A stretch of DNA of 64,000 nucleotides from Candidatus Woesearchaeota archaeon (GCA_019322485.1 JAHWIK010000015.1:28608-92607), one strand, 5' to 3'. Positions 1-8,770 are shown, numbered from the stretch's first letter. The notes: generated by a model not told the origin, from the letters alone. Program-made: numbers and translations.

Positions 1-174
1 TATGCTGTATCTGAACAAATCACCAACCAGCTTAGGAGAGAAGCTCTTTACAGCATTTATCAGTCTTGTATAAATCCCTGTGATAAAGGCAATTGTTCCT
101 CCTGAGATTCCAGGGATTATATCGCATATTCCCATCAAAACTCCTTTTAGAAATAATAAGGTAGTTTGCTTCAC
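1..174 (-). CDS. DUF368 (PopT-like) membrane protein, N-terminal part
   Basis: Partial gene that runs off the left edge; 58 codons are visible. The start is taken as GTG at 172-174, overlapping the stop of the upstream nucleotidyltransferase gene; an in-frame ATG lies at 133-135. The peptide has a hydrophobic helix containing IIPGISGGTIAFITGIY, which matches the start of DUF368 proteins. The family includes PopT, implicated in moving polyprenyl phosphate across membranes; that role is taken from family knowledge. It appears to be the last visible gene of a cca-nucleotidyltransferase-DUF368 run. Carrier-lipid recycling for surface glycans would fit the neighbouring sugar nucleotidyltransferase. 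Confidence 0.8.
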   Translation of the reverse strand, partial: MKQTTLLFLKGVLMGICDIIPGISGGTIAFITGIYTRLINAVKSFSPKLVGDLFRYSI

Positions 175-1163
175 TTCTTGACAACTCCTTTTAGTTTTTT
201 ATTCTTTTTTTTGATATTTGGCCAGATTAAGGTTCCTGGCTGTATAATTACGTTTTTTGCAGTTACTTTATCACCGATAATTGCGCCAAGTTTAAGAACT
301 TTTATTTTTTTATTTTTTATAATTGAGATTACATTTGATTTTGATTCTATCTTTCCTTTGAAATAAACACCTTCTCCAATTATTGAATCCTTTACTATTG
401 AACCTTTTTCAATGATTGAATTGTCCATAATGATTGAATTGATTACTTTTCCTTTGATTTTGCAGTTCTTTCCTATTGAGTTTCCTTTTATCCTGAATAA
501 TTTCTTTACATCAAACAGATTCCATGGATAGCCAACTGATATCCATTGTTTTGCTGCAACACATTTTACTTTTTCTTTTTTTGCCAATGCCCTTACAGAA
601 TCAGTTAGCTCGTATTCTCCTCTTGGAGACCTTTTTATTTTTTTGAGTTCATTGAAGATTTCTTTGTCTAGAACATAAAGTGCAGTATTTGCTAGGTTTG
701 ATACTGGCTTTTTCGGCTTTTCAACTAAATCTGTTACAAAGCCGTTCTTTACAGTATAAACACCAAACCTTGAAGGGTCTTTTACTTTCTTGGCTAGAAC
801 TGAATATTTGTGTTTTATGCATTTTTTTATATCATTTCTCGAGTATAAATCATCTGCCATCAATACTATGAATTTGTTTTTTATCTTGTTTTTTGCTACA
901 GCCAGGGCATGGCCTGTTCCTAATTGCGGTTTCTGCAGAACATAACTAATCTTTAATTTTTTGTATCTTTTCTTGAATTGTTTTTTAATTGAATTTGCTT
1001 TAAAGCCAACTATAAGGATTACTTCTTTAACCAAGCCATTTAACTGGTCTAGATTATATTCTAATAATGTTTTATTTCCTATTTTTAACAACGGCTTTGG
1101 CTTGTTTATAGTCAGAGGATAGGTTCTTGTTGATTTACCTGCTGCTAGAATTACTGCCTGCAT
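171..1163 (-). CDS. Sugar-1-phosphate nucleotidyltransferase with left-handed beta-helix tail
   Basis: 330 residues. The N-terminus has the nucleotidyltransferase signature LAAGKSTRTYPLT followed by NKPKPLL (residues about 6-28). Residues about 230-330 contain hexapeptide-like repeats (IGKNCKIKGKVINSI and similar), giving the two-domain layout of RmlA/GlmU-type enzymes that make NDP-sugars from sugar-1-phosphates. The usual GDN motif reads MADD here. The ATG lies one base downstream of the cca stop, and its own stop overlaps the DUF368 start, so the three genes look co-transcribed. The substrate sugar cannot be read from sequence. Confidence 0.85.
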   Translation of the reverse strand: MQAVILAAGKSTRTYPLTINKPKPLLKIGNKTLLEYNLDQLNGLVKEVILIVGFKANSIKKQFKKRYKKLKISYVLQKPQLGTGHALAVAKNKIKNKFIVLMADDLYSRNDIKKCIKHKYSVLAKKVKDPSRFGVYTVKNGFVTDLVEKPKKPVSNLANTALYVLDKEIFNELKKIKRSPRGEYELTDSVRALAKKEKVKCVAAKQWISVGYPWNLFDVKKLFRIKGNSIGKNCKIKGKVINSIIMDNSIIEKGSIVKDSIIGEGVYFKGKIESKSNVISIIKNKKIKVLKLGAIIGDKVTAKNVIIQPGTLIWPNIKKKNKKLKGVVKK

Positions 1164-1164
1164 T

Positions 1165-2415
1165 TTATAGGAGTCTTATCTGCTTAACCTTTTCTTTTAT
1201 GTATGGCTCTTTTATTAATTTTTTAACCAGGTCTTCTGGCTTTGTGAATTCTCTCTTCACCTTTGCAAAGACCTTTTTGCCTTTTGTGAATGTGTTCTTG
1301 TGCTTTGCTTTGAATCTTTTAACATGGAATTTCTGCTTTAATGCAGGCCCTTCGTGGAGCTTGATATTTGGCAGAGGTTTTTTATCGCAGATAAAGAAAA
1401 TCGTTGCTTTTAATTCCTTATCCCAATGCCAGCCTTTTTCTAATATCTTGAAATCATTTCTTAGCAGTTTATCTGCCATATATTCAAAGGATTTTACGAG
1501 TTTTGCTCCTGCGATGTCTTCTTTTCTTCTTATTGTTTTGATGTCTAAGGCAATTAATTTCTTGTTTTTTGCTTTCTTTTTTAGGTCATCGGTTGTCAAT
1601 ACCTTTTCCTTGAAGAGCTCTTTTGACGGTTTTTTTAGGAAATTCTTGCAAGCCAATCTGAAATTATCGAATTTTTCCTTGCTAAGGGCTGCTGCAGCAT
1701 TCCTGTCATGCTGTACAGGGTCTATTAAGATTAATGGTGAATAGGCCTTTGATTTGTTTAGCTCCTGCAGCACATCCTTTCCTTTGTAGTATTTCTTTAT
1801 GTCAATTATTACCTTATCAGGCCATTTTGCTGCATTCCTTGCTAGTTTTAGGAACGAGCCGTAGTGGGTTGTTAGAACCTCGCAGATATAACCTGAGAAT
1901 CCTCTTATGTAGGATTCTGCACCATAGGCATTATTTGCTTTGCAGAATTGTTTTGTCAGCCTTATCTCATCTTTTAAGGCTTTATTTGTGTTGGCTGCAA
2001 CCCATTTTGCATGCAATGGGCTTACATCAGTTATATTAACTGCCTGCTTGGCATCCTTTATATCGAGGATAGGGACTATCTCAAAGGTAAAGTTTCCTTT
2101 TTTTAGCTGAAAATAATCCCTGCTACCATGCAATTTTGTAATTCTTGGGAAAATTTTTTTTAATTTCTTCTCCAGGATACCGGATAACTGGTCGCTTTTG
2201 TCTTTATACTTCGAATATTTGAAGCAGACAAATATATCTGCATCATTTGCACGCTTTAACCAGGTTCCTTTTGCACCAGAACCGCCCAGGATTACTTTAG
2301 CCTCTTTTACCTTCTTCTTTAATGCTGAAAGAACAGAATAAATCTTTCCAGAAACCTCTGTTTTTAGCTCTTCATCTGGCTTTATTTCCTCTAAAACCTC
2401 TTTTAGTAAATTCAT
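1165..2415 (-). CDS. cca: Archaeal (class I) CCA-adding tRNA nucleotidyltransferase
   Basis: 416 residues, close to the usual archaeal length. Adds CCA to tRNA 3' ends. The active-site signature GGSGAKGTWLKRANDADIFV near residues 44-63 has the G-S and the D-x-D carboxylates of class I nucleotidyltransferases, with a further carboxylate in FEIVPILDI. The middle matches the family's helical domain, and the C-terminus is Lys-rich. None of the four tRNA genes here shows an obvious encoded CCA, so the enzyme is needed. It is divergent from the endonuclease IV-like gene and first in a three-gene run. Confidence 0.92.
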   Translation of the reverse strand: MNLLKEVLEEIKPDEELKTEVSGKIYSVLSALKKKVKEAKVILGGSGAKGTWLKRANDADIFVCFKYSKYKDKSDQLSGILEKKLKKIFPRITKLHGSRDYFQLKKGNFTFEIVPILDIKDAKQAVNITDVSPLHAKWVAANTNKALKDEIRLTKQFCKANNAYGAESYIRGFSGYICEVLTTHYGSFLKLARNAAKWPDKVIIDIKKYYKGKDVLQELNKSKAYSPLILIDPVQHDRNAAAALSKEKFDNFRLACKNFLKKPSKELFKEKVLTTDDLKKKAKNKKLIALDIKTIRRKEDIAGAKLVKSFEYMADKLLRNDFKILEKGWHWDKELKATIFFICDKKPLPNIKLHEGPALKQKFHVKRFKAKHKNTFTKGKKVFAKVKREFTKPEDLVKKLIKEPYIKEKVKQIRLL

Positions 2416-2463
2416 GGCGAGAATAAAAGATATTGAGTTTAAAAGGTTTATGTTTTTAAGGAA

Positions 2464-2476
2464 AAACTTAATAAAC
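2464..2476 (+). promoter_or_regulatory. TATA box for the endonuclease IV-like gene
   Basis: The AT-rich element AAACTTAATAAAC is centred about 28 bp before the ATG at 2498. This is the spacing of an archaeal promoter giving a leaderless mRNA. It is the main reason for preferring the 2498 start over the ATG at 2414, which would place the TATA element inside the coding region. Confidence 0.5.
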
Positions 2477-2497
2477 AGTAATTCTAATGCTTGCTGT

Positions 2498-3271
2498 ATG
2501 ATAAAAATAGGTCCTGCCGGAACCTCAGGCTTGGGTTATCCTGATGGATTTATACACTGCAAGGAGATTGGCCTGGATGCTTTAGAGGTTGAGTTCACCC
2601 ACAGCGTTCATATGAATAATGAAAAGGCAAAGCTTGCTGGACAGGCTGCCAGGAAGCTGAAGCTTGACCTTTCTGTTCATGCCCCTTATTTCATTAATTT
2701 AGCGTCTGAGGAAAAGCCGAAGATAACTGCTTCTAAGAAAAGGATTTTGATGAGCTGCGAAAGAGCGCATTATTTAGGTGCAAAATATGTTGTTTTTCAT
2801 GCCGGCTTCTACGGCAAAAAAGACCATGAAGAGGTTTATTCTATTATTTCAAATGAGATAGCTGACATGCAAAAGACAATCAAAGCAAAGAAATGGAATG
2901 TTGTTTTAGCTCCTGAGACAACCGGCAAGCCGGTCCAGTTCTGCGGCTTGGATACTTTATTGAGGTTAAGGAAGGATGTTAAGTGTGAACTTTGCATTGA
3001 TTTTGCACATATGAAAGCCAGAACCCAGGGCAAGATGTCATATGATGAGATGCTTGACAAGCTCAAAGGAATAAAGCACATACATTCACATTTTTCTGGA
3101 ATAGAATGGACTCCTAAAGGAGAGAGAAGGCATTTACTGACGCAAGCTAAAGATATAAAAGAACTGCTTAGTTGCTTACTTAAACATAAGGTTGATGTTA
3201 CTATAATAAATGAAAGTCCGGATCCAATTGGGGATGCTCTTAAGATGAAGAAGATTTTAGAAAAACTATGA
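2498..3271 (+). CDS. Endonuclease IV-like TIM-barrel protein (AP endonuclease family 2)
   Basis: 257 residues from ATG 2498. The pattern is that of deoxyribonuclease IV: IGPAGTSG at the N-terminus, SVHAPYFINLAS, FHAGFYG, LAPETTGK, CIDFAHM, HSHFSG and INESPD near the C-terminus. These supply the His, Glu and Asp residues that bind three metal ions in the family. It probably nicks DNA at abasic sites in base-excision repair; a sugar-isomerase-like role is less likely. The start is fixed by the TATA box at 2464-2476, since an upstream in-frame ATG overlaps the divergent cca start. Its last four bases overlap the next ATG (ATGA). Confidence 0.85.
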   Translation: MIKIGPAGTSGLGYPDGFIHCKEIGLDALEVEFTHSVHMNNEKAKLAGQAARKLKLDLSVHAPYFINLASEEKPKITASKKRILMSCERAHYLGAKYVVFHAGFYGKKDHEEVYSIISNEIADMQKTIKAKKWNVVLAPETTGKPVQFCGLDTLLRLRKDVKCELCIDFAHMKARTQGKMSYDEMLDKLKGIKHIHSHFSGIEWTPKGERRHLLTQAKDIKELLSCLLKHKVDVTIINESPDPIGDALKMKKILEKL

Positions 3272-3651
3272 AGAAAATAATCATTGACACAAACTTTTTA
3301 ATGGCAGTAAGCCAGTTTAAGGTAGATATTTTCTCGGAGATAAGAAGGATTTGTGATTTTAGTTATCAATTATTTATCATCGACAAAACAATCAATGAAC
3401 TCAAGTCAATAATAGAAACCCAGAAGGGGAAGAATAAGGCTGCGGCCAAATTAGCATTATCAATAATAAAACTCAAAAAAATTAAAAAAATAAAAACAAA
3501 GGAAGGAACTGTTGATGAGCTGATTCTAAAACTTCCGAAGAAAGACACAATTGTTGCGACGCAGGATATGGAATTAAAGGGCAGGCTGAGGAAAAAAGGA
3601 ATTCCTCTTATTGTTTTAAGGCAGAAGAAGTATTTGGTTATAGTTGAGTAG
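3268..3651 (+). CDS. PIN-domain nuclease (Fcf1/VapC9-like)
   Basis: 127 residues. It begins with IIIDTNFLM, where Asp is the first PIN metal ligand; INELKSI supplies a conserved Glu, and KDTIVATQDMEL supplies the C-terminal Asp residues. Small free-standing PIN proteins of this archaeal type resemble Fcf1/Utp24, which acts in rRNA processing, and VapC toxins. No antitoxin-like gene is adjacent. Translationally coupled to the endonuclease IV-like gene by a 4-nt overlap, suggesting a nucleic-acid processing pair. The target is unknown. Confidence 0.8.
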   Translation: MKKIIIDTNFLMAVSQFKVDIFSEIRRICDFSYQLFIIDKTINELKSIIETQKGKNKAAAKLALSIIKLKKIKKIKTKEGTVDELILKLPKKDTIVATQDMELKGRLRKKGIPLIVLRQKKYLVIVE

Positions 3652-3667
3652 AAATTTAAATTATATG

Positions 3668-4501
3668 CTAGTATTTGCTAATCTTAGGAAATTCCCTCAA
3701 TAAAAATCTTGTTAAAGGTGTTTGCGGTTTTTCTTCAACCTCTCTCCTATAGACATGATACGAATGTAATATCTCTCTTTTGAAAGATTCTCTGAGATTT
3801 GCTCTTTTCTTGAATGCTTTTATCTGGGCAGTATAGGCTTGAAGGTCATGGTAGACCTCAAATAAATCTCCATTAAGATTCAGAACTCTTCTTTGGAATT
3901 CTCTAAGTACATCTGATTCCATCTCAATCTTACCCCCAGCAAATATCTCAACATGCCTGTATTCATGATCAACTAGCATACTCAAGAATTCATCTTCTGA
4001 CTGCAAACCCTTGAATGAGCCTCTGTATATTGTTGTTCTTAGCTTTTGAGCAACTCCTCTATAATTACTTGGAGCTATAAATTTTGTTCTCATAATCATT
4101 GCGCCAGACTCGACTAGCGGATTTGGGTGATAATCACTCTTGTTGTCATATACAACCAATAGATCTCTTATTGGAGGGGGATTCTTTTTCACGACCTGTT
4201 TAATGTATGTTTCTCTGTATGCCTCATTTGCTTTTGCTTCCAGGAATGAGAGTTCTCTGTTTGGAACGCTCTCTGGTTTAGAGTTCATTTCATATTGAGG
4301 CCTACTAGCTCTAGATGCATAATAAGCGTAAATAGATGTTCCAGTTATTGCTAAAGCTGCAAGCCCGCTTAAGCCCCATACCCAGAGTTTGCTTCTTTTT
4401 TGAGGAGCTTTAGCTTCTTGCTGAGCAGGCTGTTTCTTTTTTGCTTGCTTTCTTAGCCTTTTCTGCCTTTTGGTTAAACCCTTGTTTTTTTTCCTTCCCA
4501 T
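3668..4501 (-). CDS. Membrane-anchored HExxH protein, small paralogue
   Basis: 277 residues of unknown family. A very basic N-terminus (KGLTKRQKRLRKQAKKK) precedes one membrane helix at about residues 40-62. A soluble domain follows with LVDHEYRHVEIF: H179, E180 and H183 form a zincin-like HExxH motif. The N-terminal GLTKRQxRL block, the helix and the HE(Y/F)RH motif recur in the 864-residue product of the upstream gene, so the two are tandem paralogues, 17 bp apart. A membrane-bound metallopeptidase is a reasonable inference, but the third metal ligand is not identified. Confidence 0.75.
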   Translation of the reverse strand: MGRKKNKGLTKRQKRLRKQAKKKQPAQQEAKAPQKRSKLWVWGLSGLAALAITGTSIYAYYASRASRPQYEMNSKPESVPNRELSFLEAKANEAYRETYIKQVVKKNPPPIRDLLVVYDNKSDYHPNPLVESGAMIMRTKFIAPSNYRGVAQKLRTTIYRGSFKGLQSEDEFLSMLVDHEYRHVEIFAGGKIEMESDVLREFQRRVLNLNGDLFEVYHDLQAYTAQIKAFKKRANLRESFKREILHSYHVYRREVEEKPQTPLTRFLLREFPKISKY

Positions 4502-4518
4502 TTTGCCTTAGTTAAGGT

Positions 4519-7113
4519 CTATTTAACATCCTTTACAGGACTTTCTCTAAAATCTTTAACACCGTCTCTTACAAGCTCAGCATACTTAACTGGATTCTGC
4601 ATATAATCCTGGAGAACTGCTGCACGTCCTTGTTCTTCAACAAGTTTTAAGATGATAGGAACGCCTAAATAAAGATGGCTTTGATTCTCGCTAATCTCGC
4701 GGTCAATAGCTTTTTGCGATATGCCAAATCTCTCTTTGTTTTCTCTTATCCAGTGCCAGGCAAGGGCATGCACAATTGCTTCGTCTGTAATCTTGCTCAT
4801 GTACTTAGCTTCTTCTAAATTCTCATATGTTATCTCATCTCCGTCTCTTGAAACTTTAATGAGACTTTCCATAATCTTCCCGCTGTAAGGACCGATTAGG
4901 CAATGCAGTGTCTCACAATACATTGAAAAGTGTGCCCCTCCTACGTCTTCTTCATGAGCTTTGACAAAGATATATTCAGGGTCTAGCTTGACCTTTCCGT
5001 CTTTAAGATTGCCTGTTCCTCCTCCACGGCCTCCTTCTCCTGCATCTAAATCAAGTGGTGGCAGTTTATCTTTGCGACCATCTGCATGAACAGCATAGGT
5101 TTGTCCAATTACTCTCCTCCCAACTTGATTTACAATATAGATTGGCATGGAATCTCCCTTAGTTTCAGCTAAATCATCAATACTTTGAACTGCCTTAAGA
5201 TGAAAATTAGTTCTTAGACCAAGCTTATCATAATCTTCAACTACATGACCAAGTGCTTCTTGAAACATAGACGGTTCATACTTCTTCAATGGCTGAATAT
5301 ATGTTCTCGTCTTTAATGTCTCAAATGAAACCTCAGTCACATCACTAAAACGTCCTCTGTGTTTTGGATGCCTCAAACTTTTCCAGATCCAGTCTCTGAC
5401 CTTTAGTAGCAGTCCATCTTCCCTTATAGAGTTTTCAAAATTTCCTTTAACAATCACACCTTCTTCAGGAATATAACGATAATCTCCAACTTTTTTTGCT
5501 TTTAGCCTCAACTGGACTCTTCCAGCCTGGATTCTATCTAAGCTTGTATATTCGAGAAGCAATTCAATACCTGCTCTTTGAGGGCTGTTCCTTGTATCTT
5601 CAAAAAGTTGATTTTTCATCTCCCTGTAATCGGCTAATGCAACGTCATAAGTAATACTGCTTACTTTTCTTCTTCCACTTACAATCATAAGTAAAGGATG
5701 TATAGAACTATGGTATTCCTCGAGGAGTGCACCTAAGTCTCCATTACCTGGTTGCCACAAGGCATCGAATAAGGCTTTGATATGTTGTATCTCTTCTTCG
5801 CTCATATCCTTGATAATAGGCCAATCTAATTGCCTATGATGTTTAGTTGCCGCATGCACAGACTCATTATCAACAGCAGAAAGCAGGTCTTGTTCAGTTT
5901 GGAACCCAAACCCAAAAGCATGCTTGGTCACACATACAGTTGCTGGCTGTCCACTTGGCTGATTACGTTCAACGTACATAGCTGTCTTTCCACTAAACTT
6001 CTTAATCCCATCATTTTCTCGAGTATCATCTCCTACATACCTGAACTCTCTAATAGACTCAAATAGAGGATTCTCGTCTCCTAAATGCTCCAGCAATTCA
6101 TCAAGATACTGCTGCCTTAGATTCTCAGCAACTTTTGCTTCGTGGTAAGTAAGTAAGCGTTCTGGCGGGCCATCCTGTCCAGCCTTTGAAAGTCTTTTTC
6201 CTATGGCACTTAAATGATGGGGAAGATTAAATCTTGTTTTTAGGGCGTCAACAACTCCTGGCCTTACTTCCTCCCAATTTCTTGCTTCCTCTAACTTGGA
6301 GAGATATTCAAGATGGGTTGTAAGTAAATGTTCGGCATATCTTAGAGATATTGTATCAGGCGGTATAAGCCCACCACTAGGGTCAATCTTGATATGTTTT
6401 CTAATCTGATGCTCATAACAGTCAAGTTCCTCTACAATGTCAAGTAGTCTTGTTGAGAGCGTTCCTTCTGCAGTTAAGCAGTATTTAATCAAGTCATTCC
6501 GTCCTGAGGCATACTGTTTACCATGTCTGAATTCATGATCTCTTAGAGCACATATAAAATCAGCTGCAGTCTCCATACTGGATTTTTCAGTGCTAAATGC
6601 ACGAGAACTTATTTCAATTCTGCTATTCTTGCCCTCTACTTTTCCATCTATGAACCTTGAGTTCTCTGGAGTAAATGCCCTCATTGCTGCCCTAGTGTCC
6701 TTTTTGAAATAATCTGAGTTTGGAGCATATTTCATACCCATAACATATTCAGGCAAACCAATCTGTTTCTTGACTAAATCAATAAAATGAGCTCTTCTGC
6801 CTTCATCCCTTTGAGCAAGCCTGAATTCCTTTTCTAAATCAACTTTTGCTTCCCTAACAATAGGTGGTTTTTCTGCTATTGGCCTAGAATCAACCGCAGG
6901 ACTGCTTCTTGAGAGATACCAGCCAGCTAAACCAGCAACTATAGAAAATCCAGCTGCAGCAATTATTCCAGGAACAGCATAACTTCTTTGTTGCTGCGCC
7001 TCTTGAGCTGCTTGCTCAGCAGCTTCTCTTTCTGCAGCCTGCTTTTTTAGCCTTTCCTGCCTTTTGGTTAAACCCTTGTGTTTTTCTCTCTTCTTTCTGC
7101 TTTTTGAACCCAT
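4519..7113 (-). CDS. Membrane-anchored protein with three HExxH-type repeats, two degenerate
   Basis: 864 residues, no recognised family. Basic N-terminus with KGLTKRQERLKKQA, one membrane helix at about residues 48-68, then three related soluble blocks. The first carries RDHEFRHGKQY (H193, E194, H197). The second has VDNESVHAATKH (N416, E417, H420), with the first His replaced by Asn. The third has MYCETLHCLIG (C733, E734, H737), with Cys replacing His. One intact and two altered sites suggest an active domain plus non-catalytic copies. A Gly-rich loop lies near residues 691-701. Only 17 bp separate it from the 277-residue paralogue, so they are probably co-transcribed. Confidence 0.75.
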   Translation of the reverse strand: MGSKSRKKREKHKGLTKRQERLKKQAAEREAAEQAAQEAQQQRSYAVPGIIAAAGFSIVAGLAGWYLSRSSPAVDSRPIAEKPPIVREAKVDLEKEFRLAQRDEGRRAHFIDLVKKQIGLPEYVMGMKYAPNSDYFKKDTRAAMRAFTPENSRFIDGKVEGKNSRIEISSRAFSTEKSSMETAADFICALRDHEFRHGKQYASGRNDLIKYCLTAEGTLSTRLLDIVEELDCYEHQIRKHIKIDPSGGLIPPDTISLRYAEHLLTTHLEYLSKLEEARNWEEVRPGVVDALKTRFNLPHHLSAIGKRLSKAGQDGPPERLLTYHEAKVAENLRQQYLDELLEHLGDENPLFESIREFRYVGDDTRENDGIKKFSGKTAMYVERNQPSGQPATVCVTKHAFGFGFQTEQDLLSAVDNESVHAATKHHRQLDWPIIKDMSEEEIQHIKALFDALWQPGNGDLGALLEEYHSSIHPLLMIVSGRRKVSSITYDVALADYREMKNQLFEDTRNSPQRAGIELLLEYTSLDRIQAGRVQLRLKAKKVGDYRYIPEEGVIVKGNFENSIREDGLLLKVRDWIWKSLRHPKHRGRFSDVTEVSFETLKTRTYIQPLKKYEPSMFQEALGHVVEDYDKLGLRTNFHLKAVQSIDDLAETKGDSMPIYIVNQVGRRVIGQTYAVHADGRKDKLPPLDLDAGEGGRGGGTGNLKDGKVKLDPEYIFVKAHEEDVGGAHFSMYCETLHCLIGPYSGKIMESLIKVSRDGDEITYENLEEAKYMSKITDEAIVHALAWHWIRENKERFGISQKAIDREISENQSHLYLGVPIILKLVEEQGRAAVLQDYMQNPVKYAELVRDGVKDFRESPVKDVK

Positions 7114-7213
7114 GGGAAAGGAGAATTTTTAACCTTATAAAAACCTTTGCTATGTTACTACTTATAAATAATCATAGAGTAAGCTTTTCTTTTATTCACT
7201 ATTGAGCGAAACC

Positions 7214-7261
7214 TTTAAAAATCACCCATATTTCTTCTATAAGACATCAATTAATTAGGAG
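7214..7261 (+). promoter_or_regulatory. Promoter and Shine-Dalgarno site of the rpo7 operon
   Basis: A TATA-like TTTAAAAA at 7214-7221 is preceded by a possible BRE (GCGAAACC). An AGGAG Shine-Dalgarno sequence at 7257-7261 sits about 8 bases before ATG 7270. A transcript starting about 25 bp past the TATA box would have a leader of roughly 25 nt. This start is therefore leadered, unlike several promoters in the window that put TATA about 28 bp from the ATG. Confidence 0.5.
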
Positions 7262-7269
7262 ACTATAAT

Positions 7270-7902
7270 ATGTTTTACAAAGTTGAACTGAAAGACCACA
7301 TAAGGGTGCCGCCTGATTTATTTGGCTTGCCTTTAGATGAAGCTGTGATAAAGAGGATAAAGACAAAGTACTCTGGGTTTATATCAAAGGACCTTGGTGT
7401 GGTTATTGATGTTTCTGAAGTAGACAGCATAGGTGAAGGAATAATAGTGCCTGGTGATGGCGCTTCTTACTATGATGTTACATTCAAGCTTCTTACTTTT
7501 AGGCCGGAATTGCAGGAAGTTGTTATGGGAAAGATAAGGGAAATAGCTGACTTTGGTGCTTTTATGACTCTAGGCCCAATAGACGGCATGATACACATTT
7601 CACAAACAATGGATGATTTTGTAAGCTTTAGCAAGGATAAGACCCTGTCTGGAAAGGAAACAAAGAAATCCCTGAGTGTTAATGACGTTTGCAGGGGCAG
7701 GGTAATAGCTGTGTCCTATAAAGATCCAATGAATCCCAAGATTGGCCTGACAATGAGGCAAGGCGGCTTGGGAAGGCTTGACTGGATAGAAGCAGAGCAT
7801 GAGAAGGAAGAAAAAGAAAAAGCTGAAGAAGAGCCTGAAGAAAAGAAAGGCAAGGAAAAGCCAAAAGAGAAGAAGAAGGCTAAAGGGAATAAGAAAAAAT
7901 GA
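7270..7902 (+). CDS. rpo7: RNA polymerase subunit Rpo7 (RpoE')
   Basis: 210 residues. The N-terminal half matches the Rpo7 tip domain (FYKVELKDHIRVPP). The C-terminal half is an S1-like OB fold (VVMGKIREIADFGAFMTLGPIDGMIH, shown across residues about 84-110). Rpo7 forms the stalk of archaeal RNA polymerase with Rpo4. A tail of about 35 Glu/Lys/Pro-rich residues extends beyond the usual end, similar in composition to the tails on S24e, L1 and L10 in this window. It heads the conserved archaeal cluster rpo7-spt4-rps24e-rps27ae. Confidence 0.95.
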   Translation: MFYKVELKDHIRVPPDLFGLPLDEAVIKRIKTKYSGFISKDLGVVIDVSEVDSIGEGIIVPGDGASYYDVTFKLLTFRPELQEVVMGKIREIADFGAFMTLGPIDGMIHISQTMDDFVSFSKDKTLSGKETKKSLSVNDVCRGRVIAVSYKDPMNPKIGLTMRQGGLGRLDWIEAEHEKEEKEKAEEEPEEKKGKEKPKEKKKAKGNKKK

Positions 7903-7949
7903 GCTTAGAAATCAAAGATTTCTGGCTCATTGAAATTCGGTGAATTTCA
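7901..7949 (+). repeat. Two stem-loops between rpo7 and spt4
   Basis: The first hairpin (7901-7928) pairs GAGC with GCTC and contains AGAAATC-AAA-GATTTCT. The second (7931-7949) is TGAAATTC-GGT-GAATTTCA and ends one base before the spt4 ATG, so the only purine-rich GGTGA upstream of spt4 lies within it. The pair could tune spt4 translation or mark an RNA-processing site. The AAATCAAAGATTT core recurs at 34062-34080 and in the tRNA-Gln insertion. Confidence 0.6.
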
Positions 7950-8135
7950 ATGAAGAAAAAGGTATGCAAGGAATGCAAGATATTTGTTGAAGGCAATGTA
8001 TGTCCTGTTTGCAAAGGTAATCAGTTTTCTCCAAATTGGCAGGGTAGATTGCATATTCTTGACGCAGATAAGTCAATAGTAGCAAAGAAAGTAGGGCTAA
8101 AGGTACACGGCGAGTATGCAATAAAGGTAAGGTGA
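7950..8135 (+). CDS. spt4: Transcription elongation factor Spt4 (RpoE'')
   Basis: 61 residues, the normal size for archaeal Spt4. Four cysteines in CKEC and CPVC form the zinc knuckle, followed by NWQGRLHILD and the C-terminal GEYAIKVR, both family hallmarks. Spt4 pairs with Spt5 to support RNA polymerase processivity. Its position after rpo7 is the standard archaeal arrangement. Translation initiates beside the second stem-loop described at 7931-7949. Confidence 0.93.
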   Translation: MKKKVCKECKIFVEGNVCPVCKGNQFSPNWQGRLHILDADKSIVAKKVGLKVHGEYAIKVR

Positions 8136-8139
8136 AACT

Positions 8140-8544
8140 ATGGATCTTAAGATTATTGAGAAGAAAGAACAACCTATGCTCTCTAGGATAGAGATAAAGG
8201 GAAAACTTGAGTTTCAGGGAGCAACCCCTTCAGCTAATGAGGTTAAAAAACAATTATCTTCAGAATTAAAGGTTGATGAAAAGCTTATTGCTGTTAAGAA
8301 CATCTCCACCTATTTTGGTGTTAACAATGCTGACTTAGTTGCTTATGCTTATCTTAACAAAGAAGATATGGACAAGGTAGAGCCAAAGCCAAAGGAAAAG
8401 GCTGGAGCAAAGCCTGCTGCTAAAGAAGCTCCTAAGGAAGCTGCTAAAGAGGCTCCTAAGGAAGCGCCAAAAGAAAAGCCTAAAGAAGAAGCTCCTAAAG
8501 AAAAGCCTAAAGAGGCACCAAAGGAAGAAAAGCCTAAGGAATAA
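8140..8544 (+). CDS. rps24e: Ribosomal protein S24e with long Ala/Lys/Glu/Pro tail
   Basis: 134 residues. The first 85 match S24e (LLSR-type core reading MLSRIEIKGKLEF, then ATPSANEVKKQLSSEL and ISTYFGVNNADLVAYAY). The remaining 45 or so are repeats of APKEA/EKPKE units, longer than a typical S24e tail. Four bases separate it from spt4 and two from rps27ae. The tail is probably disordered. The same style of extension is seen on L1, L10 and Rpo7. Confidence 0.92.
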   Translation: MDLKIIEKKEQPMLSRIEIKGKLEFQGATPSANEVKKQLSSELKVDEKLIAVKNISTYFGVNNADLVAYAYLNKEDMDKVEPKPKEKAGAKPAAKEAPKEAAKEAPKEAPKEKPKEEAPKEKPKEAPKEEKPKE

Positions 8545-8546
8545 AA

Positions 8547-8768
8547 ATGGCAAAGAAAAAAGTAAAACCAAAGAGACCAAGCAAAAGATACTCATTATAC
8601 GAGAAATCAGGAGAGAAGAAGAACAGGTTCTGCCCTAAGTGCGGCCCTGGAATTTTTATGGCAAAGCATAATGATAGAATAGTTTGCGGTACATGCCATT
8701 ATACTGAATTTATTAAGTCAGAAACACCAGCTGATAAAAAAGCAGATAAACCAGCTGAGAAAAAATAA
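8547..8768 (+). CDS. rps27ae: Ribosomal protein S27ae
   Basis: 73 residues. A basic N-terminus precedes a C4 zinc ribbon, CPKC-(x)n-CGTC (FCPKCGPGIFMAKHNDR, then VCGTCHYTEF), as in archaeal S27ae. About 15 Lys/Ala/Asp/Glu residues are appended after the zinc ribbon. It closes the rpo7 cluster; the next gene is convergent with two bases between stops. Confidence 0.93.
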   Translation: MAKKKVKPKRPSKRYSLYEKSGEKKNRFCPKCGPGIFMAKHNDRIVCGTCHYTEFIKSETPADKKADKPAEKK

Positions 8769-8770
8769 TC

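Noticed and set aside
3268..3651. PIN protein as a VapC toxin
   Set aside because: No small antitoxin gene precedes it; it is coupled to the endonuclease IV-like gene and looks closer to Fcf1-type PIN proteins.
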